Shown here: positions 1 through 5,208 of the stretch, in pieces | How the letters are laid out: every line of letters begins with the position of its first letter | Numbering within the stretch: position 1 is the stretch's first letter | Source: Methanobacteriaceae archaeon | Lineage (GTDB): Archaea; Methanobacteriota; Methanobacteria; Methanobacteriales; Methanobacteriaceae | Length of the DNA stretch: 6,148 nucleotides | Assembly (NCBI GenBank): GCA_030681145.1 | Contig: JAUXXK010000044.1 | Location: 1-6,148, forward strand | Reading direction: 5' to 3' | Position numbers and translations under genes: made by a program | The notes under the pieces: generated by a model | What the model was told of the DNA's origin: nothing | Database searches by the model: none | The model's input: the letters and a program-made list of their open reading frames with translations, nothing else

Positions 1-190
1 TTTTTTTCAGCCTTCTGATTTTTTTACCATATTTGGTTGATAAGAAAAATAGCTTATTTTCATGCAAAACATATAAAAATGGAGCGATATATGGGTATTC
101 TCCATTAAATGCTATTCTACTAACAAAATTATTTTCTATAAGGTGGTCGTATTCATTTTTATTTAAAAGAGGTACTTTCTGTAAACTCAA
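1..190 (-). CDS. Pyridoxamine 5'-phosphate oxidase-like flavin protein, N-terminal part (cut by window edge)
   Basis: Reading the minus strand leftward from 190 gives 63 uninterrupted codons that continue past the window edge, so only the N-terminus is present. The peptide contains VSRIAFNGEYPYIAPFLYV at about residues 23-41, followed by a strand and the segment FLSTKYGKKIRRLKK. This layout (short helix, strand with a G-x-P-x-x-x-P turn, then a strand ending in a basic phosphate-binding stretch) is typical of the FMN-binding split-barrel, PNPOx-like family that includes NimA-type proteins. The start is inferred to be TTG at 190-188: no in-frame ATG lies near it, and GGTGAT sits three bases upstream (199-194). 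It follows the MBL-rhodanese gene on the same strand after a 31-base gap, so co-transcription is likely. The family binds FMN, or in some members F420 or heme; the substrate cannot be inferred. The plus-strand frame over the same bases is a shadow. Confidence 0.82.
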   Translation of the reverse strand, partial: MSLQKVPLLNKNEYDHLIENNFVSRIAFNGEYPYIAPFLYVLHENKLFFLSTKYGKKIRRLKK

Positions 191-193
191 ATT

Positions 194-199
194 ATCACC
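194..199 (-). promoter_or_regulatory. Ribosome-binding site deciding the TTG start of the flavin protein
   Basis: The minus strand reads GGTGAT-AAT-TTG. GGTGAT matches the centre of the archaeal Shine-Dalgarno consensus GGAGGTGATC. It supports TTG at 190 as the start where no in-frame ATG is available. Confidence 0.6.
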
Positions 200-221
200 A
201 CATATCTTTTTTTTATGGCCA

Positions 222-1589
222 TTACTTGTTAATGGGGTAACCTGCTTTTAACCAAGCACCCATACTGCCTAAAACACTTCTAACATTTTTATAATTACTT
301 TTTTGTAATAAACTAGCTACAAGTGTGGATTTATATCCTGAATCACAATATACTACGATTTTTTTATTTTTCGGAATTTGATCTAATTTTTGGAGTACTT
401 CTCCTGTATAGATATGGTATGAACTGTTTATATGTCCTTTTTTTCTGTCACTTAACTTTCTTACATCCAACAAAAATATGTCTTCTTTATTATCCAGCGA
501 TTTTTTTAAATCATGAACTGACCACATGTCCAGTTTATCTATTTTCCTAGCTGCCATATACCATGTTACAAATCCTCCCATAAGATAACCATAAATATTG
601 TCAAAACCAATGCGTATTAAATATTTAAGAACTTCGTTCAAGTTTTTTTTATTATCCTCAATGAGGATAATGGGATCTTCATAGTTAAGGAACCATCCGG
701 AAAAGGCCCCCACACCATCTCGCCATATATTCAAACTGTTTGGAATATGTCCTCCTCCAAAACTTGTAGGCATTCTTGTATCTAATAACTGTGCACCATT
801 TTTAACAAGATTATTAACTTCATCTGGAGTAAGGGGGTTTAAATAAGGTAAATGGCCTAAAATAGCCACACCTTCCTTATTATTTTTCTCCATCTGCTTG
901 AAATATGGGGGGTAATATAACTCTTCTTTTATTTTAGCTTCAATAAATTCTTCTTCACTTAACTGAAGATCATTATTCGTTTTTTTCTCATAACCTATAG
1001 TGGTAATGTCTTGTTCTCTTATATCTGTTCCACAAACAGAACCTGCTCCATGGGCGGGACAAAGAATGACATGGTCCCCTAGAGGAAGAATTTTTTTATA
1101 AATGCTTTCATGTAATTCATGGGCCATATTTGGAGTTTCAGACTCTCCAAAAAAGTCCACCCTACCTGTTGCCCCAGCAAAAAGAACATCGCCTACAAAA
1201 ACCATCTGCACATCTTCTGAAACATTTTTATCTATTATTGTAAGAGATATGCTTTCTAAAGTATGTCCTGGTGTTTCTAGAACTTTTATTTCAATTGAAC
1301 CTAAGTTAAATGTATCATTATCATATGCTGGAGTTCCATAGGCAAAATCCATCTTATGTCCATGTAATATTTGTGCTCCGGTAACTTTGGCTAACTCCAA
1401 TGAGCCAATGGTATAATCTTCATTGCGATGTGTTTCAAAAATGTATTTTATCTGGAGGTCATGATATAAAGCCAGTTCAAGATAGATATCCACATCTCTT
1501 CGAGGATCTATTACTGCTGCTGAGCCTCCTGAACCTAAAAAATAAGAATTTTGGGCAATACTTGTTGATTTAACAATTTCAAATATCAT
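222..1589 (-). CDS. MBL-fold persulfide dioxygenase-like protein with two C-terminal rhodanese domains (CstB-like)
   Basis: This 455-residue protein has a metallo-beta-lactamase domain (about 1-200) followed by two rhodanese domains (about 240-350 and 355-453), the layout of CstB-type persulfide dioxygenase-sulfurtransferases of about 440-450 residues. The mononuclear iron ligands of persulfide dioxygenases map to H54 (in THRNEDY), H109 (ETPGHT) and D134 (FVGD). The usual HxHxDH motif is altered to H54-R-N56-E-D58-Y59, so the second metal site is degraded. H180 and C186 lie in PAHGAGSVCG, and C186 appears to match the conserved cysteine near iron in CstB. The first rhodanese has no cysteine in its active loop (after FLNYEDPIILIED), so it is probably non-catalytic; the second has C415 in the loop CDSGYKS. 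Expected chemistry is conversion or transfer of persulfide sulfur in the cytoplasm. ATG at 1589 is chosen because GGTGGAG lies four bases upstream. An in-frame ATG at 1673 would add 28 residues of AT-driven hydrophobic sequence and is judged false. Confidence 0.9.
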   Translation of the reverse strand: MIFEIVKSTSIAQNSYFLGSGGSAAVIDPRRDVDIYLELALYHDLQIKYIFETHRNEDYTIGSLELAKVTGAQILHGHKMDFAYGTPAYDNDTFNLGSIEIKVLETPGHTLESISLTIIDKNVSEDVQMVFVGDVLFAGATGRVDFFGESETPNMAHELHESIYKKILPLGDHVILCPAHGAGSVCGTDIREQDITTIGYEKKTNNDLQLSEEEFIEAKIKEELYYPPYFKQMEKNNKEGVAILGHLPYLNPLTPDEVNNLVKNGAQLLDTRMPTSFGGGHIPNSLNIWRDGVGAFSGWFLNYEDPIILIEDNKKNLNEVLKYLIRIGFDNIYGYLMGGFVTWYMAARKIDKLDMWSVHDLKKSLDNKEDIFLLDVRKLSDRKKGHINSSYHIYTGEVLQKLDQIPKNKKIVVYCDSGYKSTLVASLLQKSNYKNVRSVLGSMGAWLKAGYPINK

Positions 1590-1593
1590 AAAA

Positions 1594-1600
1594 CTCCACC
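1594..1600 (-). promoter_or_regulatory. Ribosome-binding site fixing the MBL-rhodanese start at 1589
   Basis: The minus strand reads GGTGGAG-TTTT-ATG. The purine-rich block complements the archaeal 16S 3' end (ACCUCC) at normal spacing. This selects ATG 1589 over the in-frame upstream ATG at 1673. Confidence 0.65.
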
Positions 1601-1671
1601 TATTATTTAATAATAATATTATGCTTTTAAAATTAATAAATTTTTTTAATAAAAAAGAGAAAATCTTTACC

Positions 1672-1680
1672 ATATTTAAA
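1672..1680 (-). promoter_or_regulatory. Candidate TATA box for the MBL-rhodanese operon
   Basis: The minus strand reads TTTAAATAT, about 85-90 bases before the start codon. Archaeal initiation about 25 bases downstream would give a leader of roughly 60 bases. The region is so AT-rich that other boxes are possible, so this is weak. Confidence 0.25.
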
Positions 1681-1704
1681 AACTGATCATATTTTTTTTA
1701 ATTA

Positions 1705-1773
1705 ATTGAATGATTAATTTTTCAATATTTCACTTTGCATTTTTTTTTATTGAATATTTTTATTAATTATCAA
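1705..1773. repeat. Two copies of a dyad motif between divergent genes (operator candidate)
   Basis: Copy one at 1705-1725 reads ATTGAATGATTAATTTTTCAA without its central run broken; from 1706 it is symmetric as TTGAA-NN-ATTAAT-NN-TTCAA (16 of 20 positions). Copy two at 1749-1773 contains the same blocks in the same order, ATTGAAT, ATTAATT and TCAA, with altered spacing. Both lie upstream of the ABC exporter promoter candidate and between the two divergent transcription units. A winged-helix repressor binding site is one possible reading. The low base complexity is a caution. Confidence 0.3.
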
Positions 1774-1776
1774 GAC

Positions 1777-1786
1777 TAATATAAAA
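1777..1786 (+). promoter_or_regulatory. Candidate TATA box for the ABC exporter operon
   Basis: TAATATAAAA lies 72-81 bases before the ATPase start at 1858. Initiation about 25 bases downstream would give a leader of about 50 bases carrying the GAGGT ribosome-binding site at 1847-1851. The fit to archaeal box A is reasonable, but the surrounding sequence is highly AT-rich. Confidence 0.35.
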
Positions 1787-1857
1787 CTGGTAAAAATTTA
1801 TTAATTCATTACAAGTAAATCACTTTTTAAAAAATTAAGATATTTTGAGGTCATATC

Positions 1858-2802
1858 ATGGGTAATATTATTGAAACAAAGAAAATAAGTAAAAAATACA
1901 ATGGTTTCCTGGCGGTGGATTCAATTGACCTTAATGTACCTAAAAATAGTGTTTATGGTGTTCTAGGTCCAAATGGGGCTGGAAAAACTACCCTGATATC
2001 AATGTTATGTACCATATTGCGCCCTACATCAGGTATGGCCATAGTTAATGGTTATGATATTGTAAAACAGGCAAAGGAAGTAAGAGCTTCAATTGGTATT
2101 GTTTTTCAATCCCGAGCACTAGATGATATTCTTACTGGTCGAGAACATCTAGAAATGCATGCGTCATTATACGGGGTGCCTCGTGATATCCGTCAGGAAC
2201 GTTTGGATGAAGTACTGGAATTAATTGCTCTGGGTAAAAAGGCGGATGAATATGTAAAAACATATTCTGGAGGAATGAAAAGGCGACTTGAAATTGGCAG
2301 AGGATTAATTCATCATCCTAAAGTGCTTTTTTTAGATGAACCTACCTTAGGATTGGATCCACAGACCAGAGAAAATATATGGGATTATATTTCTCACTTA
2401 AATCAAACATCAGATATCACAGTTTTACTAACTACTCACTACATGGAAGAGGCTGACAAACTATGTGATGAGATTGCAATTATTAACCAGGGTAAAATAA
2501 TCACTTCTGATTCGCCACGAAATTTGAAAAAAGAACTAAAGGCCGATACTATTACCATAAAAGTGGATTATCCCGATGACTTTGTGGAGAAAGTTAAGGA
2601 ACTGAATTTCATCAAGGATGCATTTTTAATTGATGGCGAGGTTAAATTAATGGTGGAAAGTGGGGAAAATTTAATACCCGCGGTAGTGGAATTTGCCAGT
2701 AACGAAGGTTTCCCTGTAAAATCAGTGGAACTGGAACATCCCAACTTGGAAGATGTTTTTATTAAATTCACTGGATCTAAAATTAGCAGCGAGGGTAAAT
2801 AA
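1858..2802 (+). CDS. ABC transporter ATP-binding protein, DrrA family
   Basis: This 314-residue protein is the cytoplasmic ATPase of a drug/lipid/polyketide-type ABC exporter. All nucleotide-binding motifs are intact: Walker A GPNGAGKT at 37-44, Q-loop Q84, signature YSGGM at 136-140, Walker B VLFLDE at 156-161 with catalytic E161, D-loop GLDP at 165-168, and switch H194. After about residue 225 there is the extra C-terminal domain typical of DrrA-type ATPases (DUF4162-like), ending in the characteristic HPNLEDVFIKFTG at 294-306. The length is normal for the family. The start has GAGGT six bases upstream (1847-1851). The gene is followed by a 22-codon frame and then the cognate permease, so the unit encodes a complete exporter. 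The transported substrate cannot be read from the sequence, and no regulator gene is adjacent; daunorubicin resistance should not be assumed from the family name. Confidence 0.95.
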   Translation: MGNIIETKKISKKYNGFLAVDSIDLNVPKNSVYGVLGPNGAGKTTLISMLCTILRPTSGMAIVNGYDIVKQAKEVRASIGIVFQSRALDDILTGREHLEMHASLYGVPRDIRQERLDEVLELIALGKKADEYVKTYSGGMKRRLEIGRGLIHHPKVLFLDEPTLGLDPQTRENIWDYISHLNQTSDITVLLTTHYMEEADKLCDEIAIINQGKIITSDSPRNLKKELKADTITIKVDYPDDFVEKVKELNFIKDAFLIDGEVKLMVESGENLIPAVVEFASNEGFPVKSVELEHPNLEDVFIKFTGSKISSEGK

Positions 2803-2870
2803 TGTTAATAATGGCTTTTAAATTCATCAAAAGTATCCCATATTTTAAAATTATGCGCGGTGATCTATAA
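2802..2870 (+). CDS. 22-codon mini-ORF bridging the ABC ATPase and permease genes
   Basis: The ATPase stop and this ATG share one base (TAATG at 2800-2804), and this frame's stop shares one base with the permease ATG (TAATG at 2868-2872). It fills the whole space between the two genes. A plausible ribosome-binding site, GAGGG, lies at 2791-2795 inside the end of the ATPase gene. The peptide begins MLIMAFKFIK and ends YFKIMRGDL; it is short, basic and hydrophobic. It may be a translated coupling peptide, the degraded N-terminus of an older permease start, or chance. I do not recognise it, and conservation is not visible from one sequence. Confidence 0.35.
   Translation: MLIMAFKFIKSIPYFKIMRGDL
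2859..2865 (+). promoter_or_regulatory. Strong ribosome-binding site for the permease
   Basis: GGTGATC is an exact match to the 3' part of the archaeal Shine-Dalgarno consensus GGAGGTGATC and lies four bases before ATG 2870. It is inside the last codons of the bridging mini-ORF, so ribosomes translating that frame would run over it. Confidence 0.6.
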
Positions 2871-3634
2871 TGGCAGAACTAGAAGGAATTTATACCCTAT
2901 GGCTGCGAGAAACCAAAAGATTTTTTAGATACCGTTCTCGTATTATTACCTCAGTGGTAACTCCACTGCTATGGCTTATAATATTTGGAACCGGTTTAGG
3001 GTCTGCTGTTAGGTTTGGGAACATGCCGGGGGGATATGAGGCATTTATCTATCCCGGAATTATTGGACAGACGGTCCTTTTTACGTCTATATTTTCTGGA
3101 CTCTCAGTAATCATGGATCGGCAGTATGGTTTTTTAAAAGAGATACTGGTTGCTCCTATCTCTAGGCCGTCCATTGTATTGGGAAAAGCTTTGGGAATTA
3201 GTACGGCGGCGGTAATTCAGGCCACTATATTACTCCTACTTTCATTTATAGTAGGAGTTTCCATGACTCCTATGGTATTTATATTATGTGTGGGTATCGC
3301 CCTTATTATGTCTGTAGGTTTAGGTGGAATGGGCCTTGTTATTGCAGCTTTTACAGATAGTATGGAAGGATTTAATCTAATTATGAGCTTCATTGTGCTC
3401 CCCATGTTCCTATTAAGTGGGGCCCTATTCCCCATCACAGGACTTCCATCTTGGCTCCAGACTGGAGTCTACTTAAACCCCTTAACCTATGGAGTAGATG
3501 CATTGAGGTATGCTATTTTAGGCGAATCTGCTCTTCCTCTAGGTATAAGTATAATTGCAATTTCTGTTTTTGCAGTATTAATGGTTTTAGTATCTTCTAT
3601 AATCTTTAGTAAGAAAGAACAAAGCTTAATGTAA
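2870..3634 (+). CDS. ABC-2 type transporter permease, DrrB family
   Basis: This 254-residue integral membrane protein is the partner of the upstream ATPase and probably works as a homodimer. Six hydrophobic segments are visible at about 24-44, 57-81, 107-130, 134-160, 167-190 and 224-247. Between the second and third lies the conserved cytoplasmic coupling stretch DRQYGFLKEILVAPISR at 83-99, followed by SIVLGK, a hallmark of ABC-2 exporters. A second family signature spans 183-213: LSGALFPI, then LPSWL, then NPLTYGVDALR. The length is typical. ATG 2870 is preceded by GGTGATC. The permease is in a different frame from the ATPase, separated by the 22-codon frame. No second permease follows, so the exporter is a two-gene system. 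The substrate is unknown. Confidence 0.93.
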   Translation: MAELEGIYTLWLRETKRFFRYRSRIITSVVTPLLWLIIFGTGLGSAVRFGNMPGGYEAFIYPGIIGQTVLFTSIFSGLSVIMDRQYGFLKEILVAPISRPSIVLGKALGISTAAVIQATILLLLSFIVGVSMTPMVFILCVGIALIMSVGLGGMGLVIAAFTDSMEGFNLIMSFIVLPMFLLSGALFPITGLPSWLQTGVYLNPLTYGVDALRYAILGESALPLGISIIAISVFAVLMVLVSSIIFSKKEQSLM

Positions 3635-3731
3635 ATTTTCATAGGCTTGGCTGAGAATATTTGATCAATAATTAGGAAGAGTATAATAATGGATAGATAT
3701 ATTGTTTAATTTATTACCTAAAAGGAGTATT

Positions 3732-3806
3732 ATGAAAAAAAAATTTTTAAGTAATATTCCAATACTTTATTTTTTAATTAAAAAAATGAAAAATATCCAC
3801 TTTTAG
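3732..3806 (+). CDS. Possible 24-residue small protein
   Basis: The frame starts at ATG 3732, four bases after an unusually good ribosome-binding site for such a short frame (AAAGGAG at 3721-3727), and stops at TAG 3804-3806. The peptide starts MKKKFLSNIPILYFLIKK and ends MKNIHF: a basic N-terminus, a short hydrophobic middle and basic residues after it. It lies 97 bases past the exporter permease on the same strand. It could be a small membrane-associated peptide, a remnant of a longer gene, or a chance frame in AT-rich DNA. I do not recognise it. The long A and T runs could instead be a terminator region. Confidence 0.28.
   Translation: MKKKFLSNIPILYFLIKKMKNIHF
3735..3748 (-). terminator. 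Candidate oligo-U terminator for the methyltransferase
   Basis: On the minus strand this is AAAAA followed by nine T residues, about 145 bases beyond the methyltransferase stop. Archaeal termination commonly needs only a U-rich tract. The same bases lie in the 24-codon frame, so the two readings compete. Confidence 0.3.
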
Positions 3807-3891
3807 ATAATTACATATATCCCTATTACTTTAAAATACACGAACTTCGCCCATATTTCTAAAATTGAAATGGTTTGTTAAAATAAAAGAA

Positions 3892-4641
3892 CTATTTTCC
3901 CTCAACTTTAATAATATCTCTGCTTACCAATCTACATTTATCTTCATGTTTTGGATTTTTTTGAATACATAACATTTCATAAGCTCCCTGACGGAAATGA
4001 TAATTTACTTTTTGAACTTTGACCTGATATTCTGAGGAAAGATCATTTATTAGTTGGCCCACAAATTTTGATTTATAATGGCTTCTCAAGCTTACCAAAG
4101 GATAAATTCTGACTTCTTTACTACTTACTCTCAACATTTCATTTATAGAATTAAAATGAAAATCGTAATCCAGTCGATCATCATATAAAAATAATAGATG
4201 TGAGGATAAAACTAAATGAAAGCTGTCATCTAGAAAAGGAAGTTTAGGAAGTTTGGATTCAACATAAAACTCTTTTTTTACCTTTTTATAATGTTCCAAA
4301 AAGTCATGGTAAACTTTTATTCTATAATTTACCATATCTTTATGATTCTTAAAAAAAACCCATTCTACTTTATCTTGTAAGTTCTTATGAGCATTCATTA
4401 AAGTAAAAAAATCTTTTTCAGAAATTTTTTCCATTTCTTCAGGGTCTTTTCCATAACAAATGTCGGCGGCAATTACATCAAAGCCTTTCTGGTTCATATG
4501 GGTTGTGAATGAACTGGAACCGGCATTACAGTCTAAAATACGACAATTACTAAGATTGGATATATCTAAATCAAACATTAGGATATATTCTTCAAAACCA
4601 CGGCCTAAAAACCATATTTTATTTTTTGAGTATTTTTGCAT
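3892..4641 (-). CDS. Class I SAM-dependent methyltransferase, substrate unknown
   Basis: This 249-residue protein shows a Rossmann-type methyltransferase core. Motif I is RILDCNAGSSSFT at 34-46, with D37 and G41; the first glycine of the usual GxGxG is replaced (C38-N39-A40-G41). The acidic residue ending strand 2 is D60 in VIAAD. A long, charged, mostly helical segment (about 64-130) sits between motif II and the motif IV-like stretch LPFLDDSFHLVLSSHLLFLY at 134-153. EMLRV at 168-172 is followed by a strand containing RIYPL, as in many class I enzymes. These features indicate SAM binding; the methyl acceptor cannot be inferred. The start is supported by GAGGT five bases upstream (4651-4647). 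The gene stands alone, divergent from the small-protein gene and convergent with the ABC exporter. It does not look truncated. Confidence 0.85.
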   Translation of the reverse strand: MQKYSKNKIWFLGRGFEEYILMFDLDISNLSNCRILDCNAGSSSFTTHMNQKGFDVIAADICYGKDPEEMEKISEKDFFTLMNAHKNLQDKVEWVFFKNHKDMVNYRIKVYHDFLEHYKKVKKEFYVESKLPKLPFLDDSFHLVLSSHLLFLYDDRLDYDFHFNSINEMLRVSSKEVRIYPLVSLRSHYKSKFVGQLINDLSSEYQVKVQKVNYHFRQGAYEMLCIQKNPKHEDKCRLVSRDIIKVEGK

Positions 4642-4677
4642 ATTAAACCTCAGTTATCTTTGATTAAAATTATGAAG

Positions 4678-4688
4678 TTTTAATAAAA
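4678..4688 (-). promoter_or_regulatory. Candidate TATA box for the methyltransferase
   Basis: The minus strand reads an A-rich stretch (GCAAAAAAA) followed by TTTTATTAAAA, about 40-45 bases before ATG 4641. The A-rich part sits where a BRE would be expected. Initiation about 25 bases downstream would give a short leader of about 16 bases that still includes the GAGGT site. Confidence 0.35.
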
Positions 4689-4795
4689 TTTTTTTGCATT
4701 GTGATTGGTAAACACTATTGATGAAAATTAAGTTATCATTATGAAAGTTTATTGAATGATTAAAATAAATACAATTATTTATTCTCTATCAATAT

Positions 4796-4813
4796 AATAC
4801 TAATAGTATTAGT
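4796..4813. repeat. Overlapping perfect inverted repeats upstream of the small-protein gene
   Basis: AATACT-AAT-AGTATT (4796-4810) and ACTAAT-AGT-ATTAGT (4799-4813) are two perfect 6-base-arm dyads sharing most of their bases. They lie about 20-35 bases before the best TATA candidate of the downstream gene and between divergent transcription units. This is a reasonable place for an operator, but low complexity makes chance possible. Confidence 0.3.
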
Positions 4814-4830
4814 GTAAGTAAAAATATTTT

Positions 4831-4848
4831 AAATATATAATTTATAAA
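4831..4848 (+). promoter_or_regulatory. Candidate TATA box for the 68-residue protein; leader very short or absent
   Basis: AAATATATAATTTATAAA contains two TATA-like boxes centred about 36 and 26 bases before ATG 4871. Normal archaeal spacing places the RNA start between about 4861 and 4871, so the message would be leaderless or nearly so. This fits the lack of a good ribosome-binding site before either possible start codon. Confidence 0.4.
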
Positions 4849-4870
4849 AAGTTTTTAAAAGTTGAGTAAC

Positions 4871-5077
4871 ATGGCAAAAGAAATAAAACAATTAGTAGTG
4901 GGCATTACCCGAGAAGGGGAAATAGTGGTTAAAAGCGGAAGAGGCAAAATGTATCCTGTTAAAAAATCTGCAGATTTGAAATTTGATTGCGAGGATCTAT
5001 TCCAAAATGTGGAAAAAGAGTTATTCGCCACCATAGATACTGAAAACCAGCCTTGGGAATGTATCTTGATCGAATAA
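4871..5077 (+). CDS. Small conserved-looking protein of unknown function (68 residues)
   Basis: The protein begins MAKEIKQLVVGITREGEIVV and ends PWECILIE. Alternating hydrophobic and polar residues in the first half (QLVVGITREGEIVVKSG) suggest beta strands around a turn. The middle is basic (KSGRGKMYPVKKS) and the second half acidic (DLKFDCEDLFQNVEKE). It has two cysteines too far apart for a zinc site, no signal peptide and no membrane segment, so it is probably cytosolic. I do not recognise the family. ATG 4871 is preferred; an in-frame TTG at 4862 would add three residues (MSN), but no Shine-Dalgarno sequence precedes it. Neither start has a strong site, and the promoter candidate suggests a leaderless message. 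Codon use and the clean length make a real gene likely. The neighbours give no functional clue. Confidence 0.72.
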   Translation: MAKEIKQLVVGITREGEIVVKSGRGKMYPVKKSADLKFDCEDLFQNVEKELFATIDTENQPWECILIE

Positions 5078-5165
5078 ATTTATTCTAATTAACCTGATTA
5101 AGGGGAATATATTAAATTATACATATATATGGATTTAATTCATTTATAACCATGTATATTAAATA

Positions 5166-5187
5166 TTTTGATTTTTTGGCAATTTTT
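5166..5187 (+). terminator. Candidate U-tract terminator after the 68-residue protein
   Basis: Three T runs (T4, T6, T5) separated only by GA and GGCAA lie about 90 bases beyond the stop at 5077. Clustered U-tracts are the usual archaeal termination signal. The tract is followed directly by the TCCAG/CTGGA hairpin. Confidence 0.35.
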
Positions 5188-5208
5188 CCAGGACACCCCT
5201 ATTCTGGA
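5187..5208. repeat. Short inverted repeat (hairpin) in the GC-richer patch
   Basis: TCCAG at 5187-5191 and CTGGA at 5204-5208 form a five-pair stem around a 12-base loop. Up to three further U-G pairs could extend it, because T residues precede and G residues follow. Its GC content stands out from the surrounding intergenic DNA. Confidence 0.3.

Larger units (their letters stand above)
3635..3891. other. Convergent intergenic region between permease and methyltransferase
   Basis: This 257-base gap separates genes that converge on it, so both transcripts should terminate here. It holds a 24-codon open frame on the plus strand (3732-3806). An A9-T5 run at 3735-3748 gives a U9 tract on minus-strand RNA, and T6 at 3770-3775 could end plus-strand RNA. 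No other gene or structured RNA was recognised. Confidence 0.5.

Noticed and set aside
33..251. 72-codon plus-strand frame
   Set aside because: It is antisense to the recognisable flavin-protein start and the end of the MBL-rhodanese gene, begins at TTG without a ribosome-binding site, and has no family features.
1102..1341. 79-codon plus-strand frame inside the MBL domain
   Set aside because: Shadow of the strongly supported minus-strand gene; no ribosome-binding site and no motifs.
1612..1621. Palindrome ATAATATTAT upstream of the MBL-rhodanese gene
   Set aside because: Only A and T, in a run of similar sequence; such palindromes are expected by chance there.
1590..1673. 28-codon N-terminal extension of the MBL-rhodanese frame starting at ATG 1673
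   Set aside because: It would be an AT-driven hydrophobic stretch running through the ribosome-binding site GGTGGAG that serves ATG 1589, and the conserved domain begins at the latter.
1740..1748. T9 run as a plus-strand terminator
   Set aside because: No plus-strand gene lies upstream of it; it sits between divergent promoters and is more likely flexible promoter DNA.
2568..2771. 67-codon minus-strand frame inside the ABC ATPase
   Set aside because: Low-complexity Ser/Lys-rich shadow of the C-terminal domain of a clear gene.
3217..3438. 73-codon minus-strand frame inside the permease
   Set aside because: Antisense of membrane-spanning codons; no start signal and no motifs.
4719..4724. TGATGA resembling the C box of an archaeal C/D guide RNA
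   Set aside because: No CTGA D box at a suitable distance and no paired C'/D' boxes, so a guide RNA is not supported.
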